DNA from: Planctomycetales bacterium
Lineage (GTDB): Bacteria; Planctomycetota; Planctomycetia; Isosphaerales; Isosphaeraceae
Assembly: GCA_027449865.1 (NCBI GenBank)
Contig: DAIDKV010000266.1
Span: forward strand, 1-63,185
Reading direction: 5' to 3'
Length of the DNA stretch: 63,185 nt
Shown here piece after piece: positions 43,602 to 54,249 of the stretch (its first letter is position 1; every line of letters begins with the position of its first letter). Below the pieces are notes generated by a model. It was not told the origin of the DNA and did no database searches. It saw only the letters and a list, made by a program, of their open reading frames with translations. Position numbers and translations under genes: made by a program.

Positions 43602-43999
43602 TTCCGATCCGAAAAAATCACCACCGCCGGGGAATGCTGGCGGTCGCCCTGCTGGTTTGCCTGCTGATCGTGATCGCGATCGCCGGAACCCTGATCCGGG
43701 CGGCCACGGCCCAGCGCGACGAGGCGCGTGCCATCGAACGCCGGCTCCAGGCCGAATGGCTCGCCGAGGCCGGCCTGCATCGGGCGATCGCCCGGCTCGC
43801 CGCCGACCCCAAATATCCGGGCGAGACCTGGAATCTCGAACCCAGCGACCTCGACGCGCCCGACGGCGCCTCGGTGACCATCACCATCGATTCCGACGCG
43901 ACGCATCCAACGATCCGAGCCCAGGCCGATTACCCCCGCGACCCACCCCGCCGCGCCCGATGCACCCGCGAGATGCGCCTCGACCACCGGCCGGGATGA
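43598..43999 (+). CDS. PilX/GspK-like minor pseudopilin
   Basis: A 133-residue protein with RRGMLAVALLVCLLIVIAIA as an N-terminal membrane helix after a basic leader (IPIRKNHH). There is no Glu at +5, as in GspK and PilX relatives. LQAEWLAEAGLHRAIARLAA continues the helix in the manner of PilX/GspK. The remaining domain is short (TWNLEPSDLDAPDGASVTIT). At 133 residues it is much smaller than true GspK (about 320). The ATG overlaps the previous stop (ATGA). It ends the tightly packed part of the operon; the next DUF1559 gene starts 135 bases later. Confidence 0.7.
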   Translation: MIPIRKNHHRRGMLAVALLVCLLIVIAIAGTLIRAATAQRDEARAIERRLQAEWLAEAGLHRAIARLAADPKYPGETWNLEPSDLDAPDGASVTITIDSDATHPTIRAQADYPRDPPRRARCTREMRLDHRPG

Positions 44000-44134
44000 G
44001 TCACGATCGGGTTTCTGGAAAACCGTTTCTGGAATCTGGTCTATGGAATCCTCCCTTTTTCCGTCTCCCATTCATTCCAGGCAATACCCATGACGAGACG
44101 ACCCCCACCATTCCCCGGCCCCCGAGGTCTTGAG

Positions 44135-45061
44135 ATGAACCGCGCAAGGCAACGTCCCGCCCCCGGCCGGCGCCGGGGCTTCACACTCATCGAATTGCTG
44201 GTGGTGATCGCGATCATCGCCGTTTTGATCGCTCTTCTGCTCCCCGCCGTGCAGGCGGCGCGCGAGGCCGCACGCCGGGCCCAGTGCGTCAACAACCTGA
44301 TGCAACTGGCGATCGCCGTTCAGAACTACGAGACGGCCCACGAACTGTTCCCACCGGGCGTGGTCAGCGAGAAGGGCCCCGTGCTCGACCAGCCGACCGG
44401 CTACGGATACGGCTGGATCGTCCGCATCCTGCCTTATTGCGAGATGCGAAACACGTACAACCATTTCAACATGCAGATTAGCCTGTACGATGGGCGGAAC
44501 CTCACGACGCGAACCTCGCTGATCCGGACCTTGCTCTGTCCTTCGGACAACCGGCCGAACCGGAACCCGGCGAACGAGGTCGTGCTGAGCAACTACGTCG
44601 GCTGCCACAGTGGCGTGGAAACCCCGATCGACGCGACCAACAACGGCGCCTTCATCCTCAACAAGGCGATGCGCTACGAGGACATCCCCGATGGCCTCTC
44701 GAACACGGTCTTCATCGGCGAGAAGGTCAATGACGGTACCGGCGAGGGATGGGCCTCGGGAACACGGGCGACGCTCCGAAACCTGGGGACGCCGATCAAT
44801 GGGTCGATGGCCTTCGCCGGCGCCGGCAAACCGGTCCCGGGCGAGACCGACGAGGAGGGCGCCGTGGAATCGGATCCGAAGGCCGCCGCGCCGGGGACGC
44901 CGGGCTACGTCGGCGGCTTTTCCAGCCGGCACCCGGGCGGCTCCAACAACGCGTATGGCGACGGCTCGGTCCGGTTTCTGAAGAACACCGTTTCGGCCCG
45001 GACCGCCATGTGGCTGGGAAATCGCAAGGACGGCGAGATCCTCGACGCCGCCACGTACTGA
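44135..45061 (+). CDS. DUF1559 pseudopilin-like protein (operon copy 1)
   Basis: A 308-residue pseudopilin. Leader [11 protein letters not shown] is cut before [20 protein letters not shown] (Gly15, then Glu20 at +5). The DUF1559 domain has [20 protein letters not shown] and a [19 protein letters not shown] end that matches the H-X9-DG motif. The ATG at 44135 gives a leader of usual length; an ATG 15 codons upstream is possible. It is much closer to the pseudopilin genes than the first DUF1559 gene at 24.4 kb and may be the major subunit moved by this secretion machine. Confidence 0.9.
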   Translation: MNRARQRPAPGRRRGFTLIELLVVIAIIAVLIALLLPAVQAAREAARRAQCVNNLMQLAIAVQNYETAHELFPPGVVSEKGPVLDQPTGYGYGWIVRILPYCEMRNTYNHFNMQISLYDGRNLTTRTSLIRTLLCPSDNRPNRNPANEVVLSNYVGCHSGVETPIDATNNGAFILNKAMRYEDIPDGLSNTVFIGEKVNDGTGEGWASGTRATLRNLGTPINGSMAFAGAGKPVPGETDEEGAVESDPKAAAPGTPGYVGGFSSRHPGGSNNAYGDGSVRFLKNTVSARTAMWLGNRKDGEILDAATY

Positions 45062-45084
45062 CCGCCAACCGGAGAGCGATCGCC

Positions 45085-45978
45085 ATGCGACGGAAACGAG
45101 ACGACACCGGCTTTACGATGATCGAGCTTCTGGTGGTGGTCGCGATCATCGCCGTGCTGATCGCGCTGTTGCTCCCCGCGGTTCAGTCGTCCCGCGAGGC
45201 CGCGAGGAAGTTGCAGTGTACCAACAATCTCAACCAGCTCGGCGTGGCGCTCCGGCAATACGTTTCGACGCACAGGGTTTTGCCGCCGGGCACGGTCGAG
45301 CCGAAGGGCCCGATCGTGAGCGTGCCCCGCGGCTACCACATGGCCTGGACCGTGCAGATCCTCCCGTACCTCGAACAGCAGAACCGATACGCCAGGATCG
45401 ACTTCCGCCATGGGGCCTACGACGACGCCAATTCCACGGCCTTCGCGGGCGTCCTGCACGTCTTCCTCTGCCCGAGCAACCCGCGAGGCGGAGGCCGATC
45501 GACCGATTACGCCGGATGCCATCACGACGTCGAGGCGCCGATCGACGCGAACAACCACGGATTGCTTTATCTCAACAGCCAGATCGCCGACGATGAGATC
45601 ACCGACGGCCCGGCCTCCACGATCCTGCTCGGAGAAACCGCGAGCGGATCGATGCTGGGCTGGTTCTCCGGAACGCGCGACACGCTTCGCAACACCGGCT
45701 CGCCGATCAACGGTCCCGACCCAACGTTCCCGGTCGGGGCTCCGTCGTTTCGATCGTTTACGCCGGAGGAGACGCTCCAGAACTTCGGCCAGATGGTTGA
45801 AGACGGGCTGCTCCCCGTTGGATATGTCGGCGGATACCGGAGTCACCACACCTTCGGCGCGAATTTTCTATTCGCCGACGGCTCGGTCCGGTTCCTCCGC
45901 AATACGATCGACACGATGGTCTATCGCCGGCTCGGCCATCGGGCCGACGGAGAACTTGTCGGCGGCGATCAGTACTGA
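45085..45978 (+). CDS. DUF1559 pseudopilin-like protein (operon copy 2)
   Basis: A 297-residue pseudopilin, 23 bases after the previous gene. The short leader MRRKRDDTG precedes [20 protein letters not shown], with Glu14 at +5. The domain retains KLQCTNNLNQLGVALRQY and SHHTFGANFLFADGSVRFL near the C-terminus, an H-X9-DG-type ending. The two copies share [21 protein letters not shown] and PIDANNHGLLYLNSQIADDE-like phrases, so they arose by duplication. GGAG lies 8-9 bases before the ATG. The stop is only 7 bases from the convergent HIT gene. Confidence 0.9.
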   Translation: MRRKRDDTGFTMIELLVVVAIIAVLIALLLPAVQSSREAARKLQCTNNLNQLGVALRQYVSTHRVLPPGTVEPKGPIVSVPRGYHMAWTVQILPYLEQQNRYARIDFRHGAYDDANSTAFAGVLHVFLCPSNPRGGGRSTDYAGCHHDVEAPIDANNHGLLYLNSQIADDEITDGPASTILLGETASGSMLGWFSGTRDTLRNTGSPINGPDPTFPVGAPSFRSFTPEETLQNFGQMVEDGLLPVGYVGGYRSHHTFGANFLFADGSVRFLRNTIDTMVYRRLGHRADGELVGGDQY

Positions 45979-45985
45979 GCCGAGG

Positions 45986-46444
45986 TCAATCGGACTCGTC
46001 GGTGGGGGGCGCGAGTTCGCGCTCGATCCGGAACTGCATCTGGCCGAGCTCGTCGCCGACATACTCACCCTGGGGCCAGGGCCAGTCGACAGTGTCGTCG
46101 CGGAAGCGCGGAATGAGATGCCAGTGCAGGTGATCGATCGTCTGACCGGCGGCCGCGCCGTTGTTGACGATCAGGTTGAGCCCGTCGGCACCGGTCGCCG
46201 CGCGAACAGCCCGGCAGAGGCGCGGGAGGAGCGAGGCGAGGTGTGAGGAGAGCTCGTCGGGAAGGTCGGCCAGGTGGGGATGGTGGGCCTTCGGCAGGAT
46301 TAGCGTATGCCCGGGATTGACCGGGTGAATATCGAGGAAGGCGACCGCGTGGTACGTCTCGAGAATCTTCGCGGCCGGGATATGGCCGTGAACGATCTTG
46401 CAGAAGAGGCAGTGCGGGTCGTGGGCCGGGTCGGACTGGCTCAT
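45986..46444 (-). CDS. HIT-family protein (nucleotide hydrolase/transferase)
   Basis: A 152-residue histidine-triad protein. CLFCKIVHGHIPAAKILET opens the fold with Cys12 and Cys15 (a CX2C zinc knuckle with a later His), and HLHWH (His105, His107, His109) within DHLHWHLIPRF is the HIT motif whose central histidine forms a nucleotidyl intermediate. LDIHPVNPGHTLILPKAHH is also typical. Such enzymes hydrolyse nucleoside phosphoramidates or dinucleoside polyphosphates. The start at 46444 opens the conserved fold. It lies 70 bases after rplQ on the same strand and may be the last gene of the alpha operon. Confidence 0.9.
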   Translation of the reverse strand: MSQSDPAHDPHCLFCKIVHGHIPAAKILETYHAVAFLDIHPVNPGHTLILPKAHHPHLADLPDELSSHLASLLPRLCRAVRAATGADGLNLIVNNGAAAGQTIDHLHWHLIPRFRDDTVDWPWPQGEYVGDELGQMQFRIERELAPPTDESD

Positions 46445-46514
46445 CGCAAACGCTCTCCGGTTGGACCGACCCCGTCGCACGGCCTCTTCATCGGCTGGAA
46501 ACGAGGCGAGGCGA

Positions 46515-46931
46515 TTACTGGCCCGAGCCAACCACCGCGGGACGAGCGGCCGGCGTCCTGATGACCTCGTCTTCACCCAGTAGCGAGATCACCGCCATCG
46601 GGGCTGCGTCTCCCTGGCGAACCCGGGCAAGTTTGTAGATCCGGGTATACCCACCGGAGCGGCCCTGATACCGGGGGCCGATTTCGTGGAAGAGCTTGTA
46701 GGCGATGTCCTTGCGCGTCAAAACGGCGAGGCACCGGCGGAAACGGGTGGTATTCCAGCCGCCCCGGGCCATGGTGATCAGCTTTTCGGTATACGGCTGA
46801 ACTTCCTTGGCCTTCGCCAGGGTCGTCCGGATTCTGCCGTGCTCCAGCAGCGCGGTGGCCAGGTTCCGCAGGAGCATCCGGCGATGCGAGGGCGAGCGCT
46901 TGAATTTACGGCCGGCTTTTTGATGGCGCAT
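46515..46931 (-). CDS. rplQ: 50S ribosomal protein L17
   Basis: A 138-residue large-subunit protein near the peptide exit tunnel. MRHQKAGRKFKRSPSHRRML, LLRNLATALLEHGRIRTT, AKAKEVQPYTEKLITMAR and GGYTRIYKLARVRQGDAAPM are conserved blocks. The C-terminal 20 residues (EDEVIRTPAARPAVVGSGQ) are an extension beyond the short L17 core. It is last of the ribosomal genes in the alpha operon, 84 bases after rpoA, the usual order. Confidence 0.97.
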   Translation of the reverse strand: MRHQKAGRKFKRSPSHRRMLLRNLATALLEHGRIRTTLAKAKEVQPYTEKLITMARGGWNTTRFRRCLAVLTRKDIAYKLFHEIGPRYQGRSGGYTRIYKLARVRQGDAAPMAVISLLGEDEVIRTPAARPAVVGSGQ

Positions 46932-47015
46932 GGTTCGCGATTGGGCTCGAAGGTCGTCGATATTCGGTCGGGACGGCCGGGGGAATCCGATCCCATCCCG
47001 GCCGTGGATGTCCTG

Positions 47016-48011
47016 TCACGGCTTGGTCGGAACGTCCATTCCGAGATCGAGGCCGATCTCGAGGAGCTTGGCGCGGACCTCCTTGAGGGTCGTTTCGCCG
47101 AAGTTCCGAACGTTGAGAAGTTGCTCCTCGTTTTTGCTGACGAGGTGTCGGACGGTGGTGATCCCCTCGCTCTCCAGGCAGTTCGTGGCCCGGACGGAGA
47201 GTTCCAGCTCGGCCAGGCTCATATCGAGCTTGCGCTCGGTTTCGGCATCGACCGGCATGTGAGACAGACCGTCGCCGCCGCCGGCCTCGGACGGAAGTCC
47301 GGGACCCGGTTCGTTGTACTGAACGAATGGGTTGAGGTGCTTGCGGAGGATCTTGGCGGCCTCGACCAGGGCCATTTCGGGGCCGAGGACGCCGGTGGTC
47401 CAGATCCGGAGGATCAGCTTGTCGTAGTTGGTGCGCTGACCGACGCGGGTGTTCTCGACGTGGTACTCCACGCGATTGACCGGGCTGAAGCTGGCGTCGA
47501 TCGGGATGACACCGATCTCCAGGTCGTCGGTATGTCCCTCGGCGGCCGTTCGATAGCCCCGGCCATTCTCGACGGTCATTTCGAGGTGGAACGGGACGTC
47601 ATCGGTCAGCGTGCAGAGGATGTGGTCGGGGTTGATGACCTCGACCGACTCGTCGTGAAGGATGTCGGCCGCGGTGACCACGCCACGGCGGTCGCGGTCG
47701 ATCCGGAGGGTCTTGGGCGACTCGGAGTGATTTTTCACCACGAGGAGCTTGATATTGAGCACCAGGTCGGTGATATCGTCGACCATTCCGGGGATTGACG
47801 AGAACTCGTGCTGGACGCCGAGGATCTTGATTCGGGTGATCGCGCTGCCCTCGAGGCTGGAGAGCAGGATTCGGCGGAGGCTGTTGCCAACGGTATGTCC
47901 GAAGCCGCGTTCGAACGGCTCGACGTGAAACTCGCCGAACGTGTCGGTCAGGGTCTCGCGGTCGCAGATGACCCGGCTGGGCAGTTCGAGCCCTCGCCAT
48001 CGAATACGCAT
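47016..48011 (-). CDS. rpoA: RNA polymerase alpha subunit
   Basis: A 331-residue alpha subunit. The N-terminal domain (residues 1-235) holds [20 protein letters not shown] and [22 protein letters not shown], which dimerise and bind beta and beta'. The C-terminal domain (about 255-325) has [20 protein letters not shown] and [20 protein letters not shown], the part that touches promoter UP elements and activators. A short flexible linker separates them. It lies between rpsD and rplQ, the usual alpha-operon position. Confidence 0.98.
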   Translation of the reverse strand: MRIRWRGLELPSRVICDRETLTDTFGEFHVEPFERGFGHTVGNSLRRILLSSLEGSAITRIKILGVQHEFSSIPGMVDDITDLVLNIKLLVVKNHSESPKTLRIDRDRRGVVTAADILHDESVEVINPDHILCTLTDDVPFHLEMTVENGRGYRTAAEGHTDDLEIGVIPIDASFSPVNRVEYHVENTRVGQRTNYDKLILRIWTTGVLGPEMALVEAAKILRKHLNPFVQYNEPGPGLPSEAGGGDGLSHMPVDAETERKLDMSLAELELSVRATNCLESEGITTVRHLVSKNEEQLLNVRNFGETTLKEVRAKLLEIGLDLGMDVPTKP

Positions 48012-48090
48012 CGAAATCTTCCCCCATCGCGGTCCCGGGACCGTCGGTAGCCAGGGCTCCGCCGGGCCGGGCGGCCGGGCCGTCCTGGAC

Positions 48091-48720
48091 TCAGCGGCTC
48101 AACAACTCGATGATCAACTGGGGACGAACCGGGAGGCCCACATCCCCGGCCGTCGGCAACCGGGAGACGCGTCCCTCGGGTGGCTCGGTGCTGAGGCGGT
48201 CGAGCCATTCGGGGACGGGAGGTCCGCCGCCGGTGGCGAGGTTCTCGGTCGGCATCCGACGCGAATGCTCTCGGTCCTTGACCGCGATCTGGTCGCCGGG
48301 TCGGACCAGGTAGCTCGGGATGTCCAGCTTACGCCCGTTGACCGTGATGTGGCCGTGGGTGATGAGCTGGCGGGCCTGCGGACGGCTCATGGCGAAGCCG
48401 AGCCGGGTCACCACGTTATCGAGCCGGCGCTCCAGCAGCGACATCAGGGCGTCGCCGGTGTTACCGGTTCGGCGCGAGGCCTCGTCGTAGTATTTGCGGA
48501 ACTGCCGCTCGAAGATCCCGTAATACCGCTTGACCTTCTGCTTCTCGCGGAGGCGGATGGCATACTCGCTGGCCTTCCCCCGGCGGAACTGGTGCATTCC
48601 CGGCACGCCTTCGCGACGGTCCACGGCGCACTTCGGGGTATCGCACCGCGTCCCCTTCAGAAACAGTTTCGTGCCTTCGCGACGGCACAATCGACAGACT
48701 GGTCCAACATGACGTCCCAT
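48091..48720 (-). CDS. rpsD: 30S ribosomal protein S4
   Basis: A 209-residue primary-binding 30S protein, also a likely translational regulator of the alpha operon. It is the zinc-binding form: CRLCRREG then CDTPKC supply four cysteines near the N-terminus. [40 protein letters not shown] and [20 protein letters not shown] (S4 RNA-binding domain) are intact. ATG at 48720. An inverted pair of repeats lies just upstream, in the gap to rpsK. Confidence 0.98.
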   Translation of the reverse strand: MGRHVGPVCRLCRREGTKLFLKGTRCDTPKCAVDRREGVPGMHQFRRGKASEYAIRLREKQKVKRYYGIFERQFRKYYDEASRRTGNTGDALMSLLERRLDNVVTRLGFAMSRPQARQLITHGHITVNGRKLDIPSYLVRPGDQIAVKDREHSRRMPTENLATGGGPPVPEWLDRLSTEPPEGRVSRLPTAGDVGLPVRPQLIIELLSR

Positions 48721-48761
48721 GGCGGTTCGAAAAATCCTCGGTCAGTGAAAAGGCAAGATCC

Positions 48762-48882
48762 CTCACCACGGAGAGACATGGACACAGAGGGTAAAGCCGA
48801 GAGAGTTTTCAAGGACGATCCGAAGGGTGTTGGGCTTCGGGTCGGGCTCGGAACTCTGAGTCTCTGTGCCTCTGTGGTTAAA
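48762..48882. repeat. Inverted repeat pair in the alpha operon
   Basis: Between rpsK and rpsD lies TCACCACGGAGAGACATGGA extending to CACAGAGG (48762-48789) and, inverted, GAACTCTGAGTCTCTGTGCC extending to TCTGTGGTTAAAT (48851-48882). The two arms share the core of the repeat around the GxxExxY gene and could fold into one large hairpin in the operon transcript. Neither neighbouring gene is disrupted. Confidence 0.65.
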
Positions 48883-48887
48883 TCGCT

Positions 48888-49268
48888 TCAGACGCGGCGC
48901 TTCTTGGGTGGGCGGCAGCCGTTGTGGGGCAGGGGGGTGACATCCTCGATCGCCTTGATCGAGAGGCCCGAGGCCTGGATCGCGGTGATGGCGCTTTCGC
49001 GGCCGGAGCCCGGGCCCTTCACCTTGACCTCGACCTCCTTCACGCCGTATTTCGAGGCGGTCGCCGCGGCGGTCTCGGCCGCCCGCTGCGCCGCGAACGG
49101 CGTGCTCTTGCGGCTTCCCTTGAAGCCGACCGTGCCGGACGAGGCCCAGCAGAGCGCATCGCCGTTGGGGTCGGTGATGGTCACCGTCGTGTTGTTGAAC
49201 GTCGCCTTGATGTGGACCACTGCCCGGCTGACGTTGCGTCGCGTCTTTCGCTTCTTGGCCTTCGCCAC
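48888..49268 (-). CDS. rpsK: 30S ribosomal protein S11
   Basis: A 126-residue 30S platform protein. [53 protein letters not shown] and [18 protein letters not shown] are the conserved blocks. Translation starts at a GTG codon (49268), since the conserved MAKAKKRK-like opening begins there and AGGAG lies upstream; the frame is open further 5'. The order rpsM-rpsK-rpsD-rpoA is the standard alpha operon. Confidence 0.97.
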   Translation of the reverse strand: MAKAKKRKTRRNVSRAVVHIKATFNNTTVTITDPNGDALCWASSGTVGFKGSRKSTPFAAQRAAETAAATASKYGVKEVEVKVKGPGSGRESAITAIQASGLSIKAIEDVTPLPHNGCRPPKKRRV

Positions 49269-49440
49269 GATACCCTCGCTCCTGATCGACCCGGACCCAT
49301 CCCGGGCCCCATCCGATAATCCGATCCCGATGACGCCCGCCCGCGTCGCCATCGATCGCCAGCGAGGCGGAACGAGCCGGCCCAACCGGACCGGCTCCCG
49401 AGCCCCCGCATCTTATCCACCTCGGCCCGACGGGACCGAA

Positions 49441-49830
49441 TTAGCGCAGCTCCTTGACGCCCTTCTTCCCGGCGACCGTCTTGCGGGGCCCCTTGCGGGT
49501 CCGCGCGTTGGTCCGGGTCCGCTGACCTCGGACCGGCAATCCCTTGCGGTGCCGGAGGCCTCGATAACATCCAATGTCGCGCAGCCGCGCGATGTTCTGC
49601 TGAATCTGGCGGCGGAGCTGCCCTTCCACCGTGAAATCATCGTCGTTGTCGAGGATCGTCGCCAGCTTCGCCAGCTCGTCTTCCGACAGTTCCCGCGCAC
49701 GCTTGTCGCGATCGATCCCCGTTCGCTCGCAGAGCAGCTCAGCCTTGTACGGGCCGATCCCGTAAAGATACTGCAGCGAGATGATCGTCCGCTTGTCGTT
49801 CGGGATATCCACGCCCAGGATACGAGGCAT
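49441..49830 (-). CDS. rpsM: 30S ribosomal protein S13
   Basis: A 129-residue protein of the 30S head that contacts the 50S and P-site t[62 protein letters not shown] and [20 protein letters not shown] are conserved. The ATG at 49830 begins the family consensus; 13 further in-frame codons upstream are not conserved. The basic C-terminal tail ([11 protein letters not shown]) is usual for S13. Confidence 0.97.
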   Translation of the reverse strand: MPRILGVDIPNDKRTIISLQYLYGIGPYKAELLCERTGIDRDKRARELSEDELAKLATILDNDDDFTVEGQLRRQIQQNIARLRDIGCYRGLRHRKGLPVRGQRTRTNARTRKGPRKTVAGKKGVKELR

Positions 49831-49906
49831 TCCGTCCAATCTCCGTACATCGAAACAAGGCCAGGGCAAACCGGTCCGGGGCGTCCCCGGCTCGGATCTC
49901 CCTGTC

Positions 49907-50020
49907 TCAGCCTTGCCGCTGCTTGTGGCGGGGGTTCGTGCAGATCACGTAGACTTTGCCCTGGCGGCGGACGATCTTGCAGTGTTCGCAGATCCTCTTG
50001 ACGCTCGATCGTACTTTCAT
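49907..50020 (-). CDS. rpmJ: 50S ribosomal protein L36
   Basis: A 37-residue protein, too short for ordinary gene finding. Translation gives [20 protein letters not shown] then [17 protein letters not shown]. Cys11, Cys14, Cys27 and His32 form the zinc site of the C-plus type of L36, so the metal-binding form is present. It sits between map and rpsM, the usual place, 76 bases before rpsM. The ending is the standard KQRQG. Confidence 0.97.
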   Translation of the reverse strand: MKVRSSVKRICEHCKIVRRQGKVYVICTNPRHKQRQG

Positions 50021-50213
50021 GATTCCACTTCACTTCAATAGTTCTGACGAGACCGGCCTCCCCCGTCGGGAGGCCGGCGAACTGCCTGCGTCCGTCCGCC
50101 GTGTCCCGGGACCTGTGCCGAATTTCGCTAATATACCCGGCGTCTCGCCGCAATACAAGAGAGAAACCTTGACAATCCGCGGTTCTTGTGTCGGACCCGG
50201 AATCGGATCGCGG

Positions 50214-51152
50214 TCAGTCCTCCAGGTAGGTCAGGACGAGGGGCCCCTCGGGCGTCATCGCCACGGTGTGTTCAAAATGAGCGCTGGGGCGACGGTCTCG
50301 CGTCTCGACGGTCCAGCCGTCGCCCAGGGTCCGGACGTCCTTGGTGCCCATGGCCACCATCGGCTCGATCGCCAGCACGAGTCCCGGCTCGAGTTTGATA
50401 TCGAATTTCCGGAGGGATCGGCTGATGAAATTCGGAACCTGCGGCTCTTCGTGCATGTCGCGACCGATACCGTGGCCGACGAACTGCTCGATCACGTAGA
50501 ATCCCTGGCTCTTGACGTACTGCTCCATCAGGCTCGCCACTTCCGACCAGTAGCGGCACCGAGACATCGCTCGGATCGCCAGGCCGAGGGTTTCTCGGGT
50601 GAGGTCCAGTAGTTTCTGGACATCCGGCGAGACCGGACCGATCGGGAGGGTGACGGCCGAGTCGCCGCACCATCCGTTGACCTTGCAGCCGGTGTCGATG
50701 GAGACGATGTCTCCTTCCTGGAGCGGGCGGCGGTTCGGGATGCCGTGAACCACATGCTCGTTCACGCTCGCGCAGATCACCGCGGGAAACGGGGGCTTTC
50801 CCTTGACTGAGCTGGGATAGCCGAGGAACAGCGGGGTGGCGTCGTGCTCGCGGAAGACGTCCGCGACGGCGTCGTTCATCTCGGCGGTGGTCGAGCCCGG
50901 GACGGCCATTTGCCGGACGCGATCGAGCGCCCTGGCGACGACCCGGCCGGCGTCGCGCATCTGCGCGATCTCGCGCGGGCTCTTCAGCTTGATGCTTGGC
51001 GGCGATCCCTCGACCCGGGGATTCGTCACCTTCGGCCGGCGGGCGAGCCCGGAAATCAACGGGCTGATGCCGGGCCGGGATGGGAGACCGTGATGCGACG
51101 ACACGACGATGCGCTCCTGGTTATGCCGGCTCCTCGATCGCTTCCGGCCCAT
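50214..51152 (-). CDS. map: Methionine aminopeptidase (type I)
   Basis: Up to 312 residues. The pita-bread fold begins at IKLKSPREIAQMRDAGRVVA. The metal ligands appear in order: IDTGCKVNGWCGDSAVTLPI (two Asp), FVGHGIGRDMHEEP (His), AIEPMVAMGTKD (Glu) and HFEHTVAMTPEGP (Glu). It removes the first methionine from new proteins. The start is unsure: the first 50 codons are not conserved, and no good ribosome binding site marks a later start (a GTG at 51029 is possible). It lies between secY and rpmJ; adk and infA are absent on either side. Confidence 0.93.
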   Translation of the reverse strand: MGRKRSRSRHNQERIVVSSHHGLPSRPGISPLISGLARRPKVTNPRVEGSPPSIKLKSPREIAQMRDAGRVVARALDRVRQMAVPGSTTAEMNDAVADVFREHDATPLFLGYPSSVKGKPPFPAVICASVNEHVVHGIPNRRPLQEGDIVSIDTGCKVNGWCGDSAVTLPIGPVSPDVQKLLDLTRETLGLAIRAMSRCRYWSEVASLMEQYVKSQGFYVIEQFVGHGIGRDMHEEPQVPNFISRSLRKFDIKLEPGLVLAIEPMVAMGTKDVRTLGDGWTVETRDRRPSAHFEHTVAMTPEGPLVLTYLED

Positions 51153-51363
51153 CGCCGGGGGATGGATCCTTCACAACAAGTATACCCGCCGGCGCTTCGA
51201 TGGGGCTTGGGCCTCCTCGAGGATTCTTCAATTTCGTCGAGGGGCCGATGTCTGGCTTGCCCCGGGTCGCCTGGAAACGCGGTCAAAAAGGGTGATCGGA
51301 CCGAACGGGGATCGTCGACCGCCTTCGCCAACGGGGTGCCCGTCTCGGTCCGGTCCGAGGCTG

Positions 51364-52734
<1,371 letters not shown>

Positions 52735-53190
52735 GCGATCGTCTCCTCTTCCTCGATGCCGACGCATGCCAGGAACCGCCTGGCCCTGGGATTGGTCGGT
52801 TTCGAATGCCTACCGCGGGAAGCCCGACGGACAAATCATCGGACGGACGATCCCGAGGGCCGGTTCCTGGTGATCCGGGGGCGTCCGAAGGGGTTTTCGG
52901 ACTCGTCCTGCTTCTGCATCTCTATAAGACGGCCACGGGGTGGGACTTCGCCCAGACCGTGGCGGGGGGATCTCGGAGACGTCGTGCCCGAGGAGGGGGG
53001 CCCGTGTACGGAGTCGCGGGTTCCACGTCCGAGGCGACGACCGGGGGAAGTCGTCGCCGACGGGCCTCAACAGCAAGCGCCCGCGTTCTCTGGACCCGGC
53101 GAGTCGTGACGGGTCCGGTCGGATTCTTCCGGGATCCGGTCTCCTCGCCCCCGTGGTGGCGCGGGCGGGAGTTCCGTCACCCGGGAGAGA
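52735..53190. other. Long gap between rplO and secY
   Basis: A 456-base non-coding stretch inside the spc operon. No gene with recognisable protein features is found in any frame, and no adk, rpmD or other ribosomal gene is hidden here. It contains no clear hairpin terminator or promoter. Its length suggests that secY might have its own promoter, which cannot be read from the sequence. Confidence 0.5.
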
Positions 53191-53685
53191 TCAGGCCTCG
53201 CCCGTGGGGACCGTGCGAACGGCGTGGGGCTTGTAGGGAACGACGACGGCCTTGCCGCCGGCCTTCGCGAGCTTTTCGGCGGCCGAGGCGCTGAACTTGG
53301 TGGCGTGGACCTCCAGGGCCCTGGTCGGGGTGCCGTCGCCGAGGATCTTGATCCCGTCGAACTCCTGTCCCTTGACCAGACCGTGAGCCCGGAGTGCGGC
53401 CTCGTCGACCACGGCGCCGGCGTCGAACCGATCTTCGAGGTCCTCGAGATTCACGATCACGTAGTGCTTCTTGAAGCGGCCGTTGAAGAATCCGCGCTTG
53501 GGGACGCGACGGGCCAGCGGCATCTGGCCGCCCTCGGAGAGCGGGCTCTGCTTGAAGCCCTGACGGGACGAGTGTCCCTTGTGCCCCTTGGAGGAGGTTT
53601 TGCCGTGGCCCGAGCCGGTGCCCCGGCCGACGCGCTTCCGCTTCTTGCGGCGATGAATCCCCTGATGGACGTCGTGCAATTGCAT
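53191..53685 (-). CDS. rplO: 50S ribosomal protein L15
   Basis: A 164-residue large-subunit protein. [60 protein letters not shown] and KRGFFNGRFKKHYVIVNLED are the expected RNA-binding blocks. The start at 53685 overlaps the rpsE stop by one base (TAATG), so rpmD (L30), which normally lies between rpsE and rplO, is not present. The order then goes to secY. Confidence 0.97.
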   Translation of the reverse strand: MQLHDVHQGIHRRKKRKRVGRGTGSGHGKTSSKGHKGHSSRQGFKQSPLSEGGQMPLARRVPKRGFFNGRFKKHYVIVNLEDLEDRFDAGAVVDEAALRAHGLVKGQEFDGIKILGDGTPTRALEVHATKFSASAAEKLAKAGGKAVVVPYKPHAVRTVPTGEA

Positions 53686-54182
53686 TAGATCGCTACTCCC
53701 CGAAGGCGAGCGATTTCGTCCTTCGTCCGAAGCTGCGTCAGGGCGTCGATGGTCGCCTTGACCAGGTTGAGCTTGTTATTGGAGCCGAAGCTCTTGGTCA
53801 GGATATCGCGGACGCCGGCCGATTCGACGACGGCGCGGACAGCCCCGCCGGCGATGACGCCCGTGCCGGGCGCCGCGGGCATCAGAATGACCCGGGCGGC
53901 GCCGAACCGACCGATGACCGTATGCGGGATGGTGCTCCCCTTGAGGTTCACCCGCTTCATTTGCTTGTGGGCGTCCTTGACGCCCTTTTCGACCGCGGGG
54001 GGGACCTCGTTCGCCTTGCCGTAGCCCCAGGCGACCTGTCCTCGGCCGTTGCCGACGACGACAAGTGCGTTGAAGCTAAAGCGCCGGCCACCCTTGACGA
54101 CCGCGGCGCATCGGCGGATCGAGACCACGCTTTCGGTCCAATCCCCGCGGTCGCGATCGCGGTCACGTGCGTCGCTGGACAC
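53685..54182 (-). CDS. rpsE: 30S ribosomal protein S5
   Basis: A 165-residue 30S protein that helps keep decoding accurate. [20 protein letters not shown] begins the double-stranded-RNA-binding-like domain, and [60 protein letters not shown] are the core. The very acidic N-terminus ([14 protein letters not shown]) is longer than usual. The rplO start overlaps its stop. Confidence 0.97.
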   Translation of the reverse strand: MSSDARDRDRDRGDWTESVVSIRRCAAVVKGGRRFSFNALVVVGNGRGQVAWGYGKANEVPPAVEKGVKDAHKQMKRVNLKGSTIPHTVIGRFGAARVILMPAAPGTGVIAGGAVRAVVESAGVRDILTKSFGSNNKLNLVKATIDALTQLRTKDEIARLRGVAI

Positions 54183-54249
54183 GGACGAATTCCTCCATTA
54201 CGACAGTCGAGTACGGAATGATGGCTTGCAGGGCCCCGCGTGGGGCTGG

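Noticed and set aside
47941-50001. A 686-codon plus-strand open frame across the alpha operon.
   Set aside because: It lies antisense to rpsD, rpsK and rpsM and has no protein-like features.
50021-50213. A hidden infA gene between map and rpmJ.
   Set aside because: The 193-base gap is shorter than infA (about 72 codons) and no S1-like fold reads in any frame.
51153-51363. A hidden adk gene between secY and map.
   Set aside because: The gap is only 211 bases, far too short for adenylate kinase, and shows no nucleotide-binding motif.
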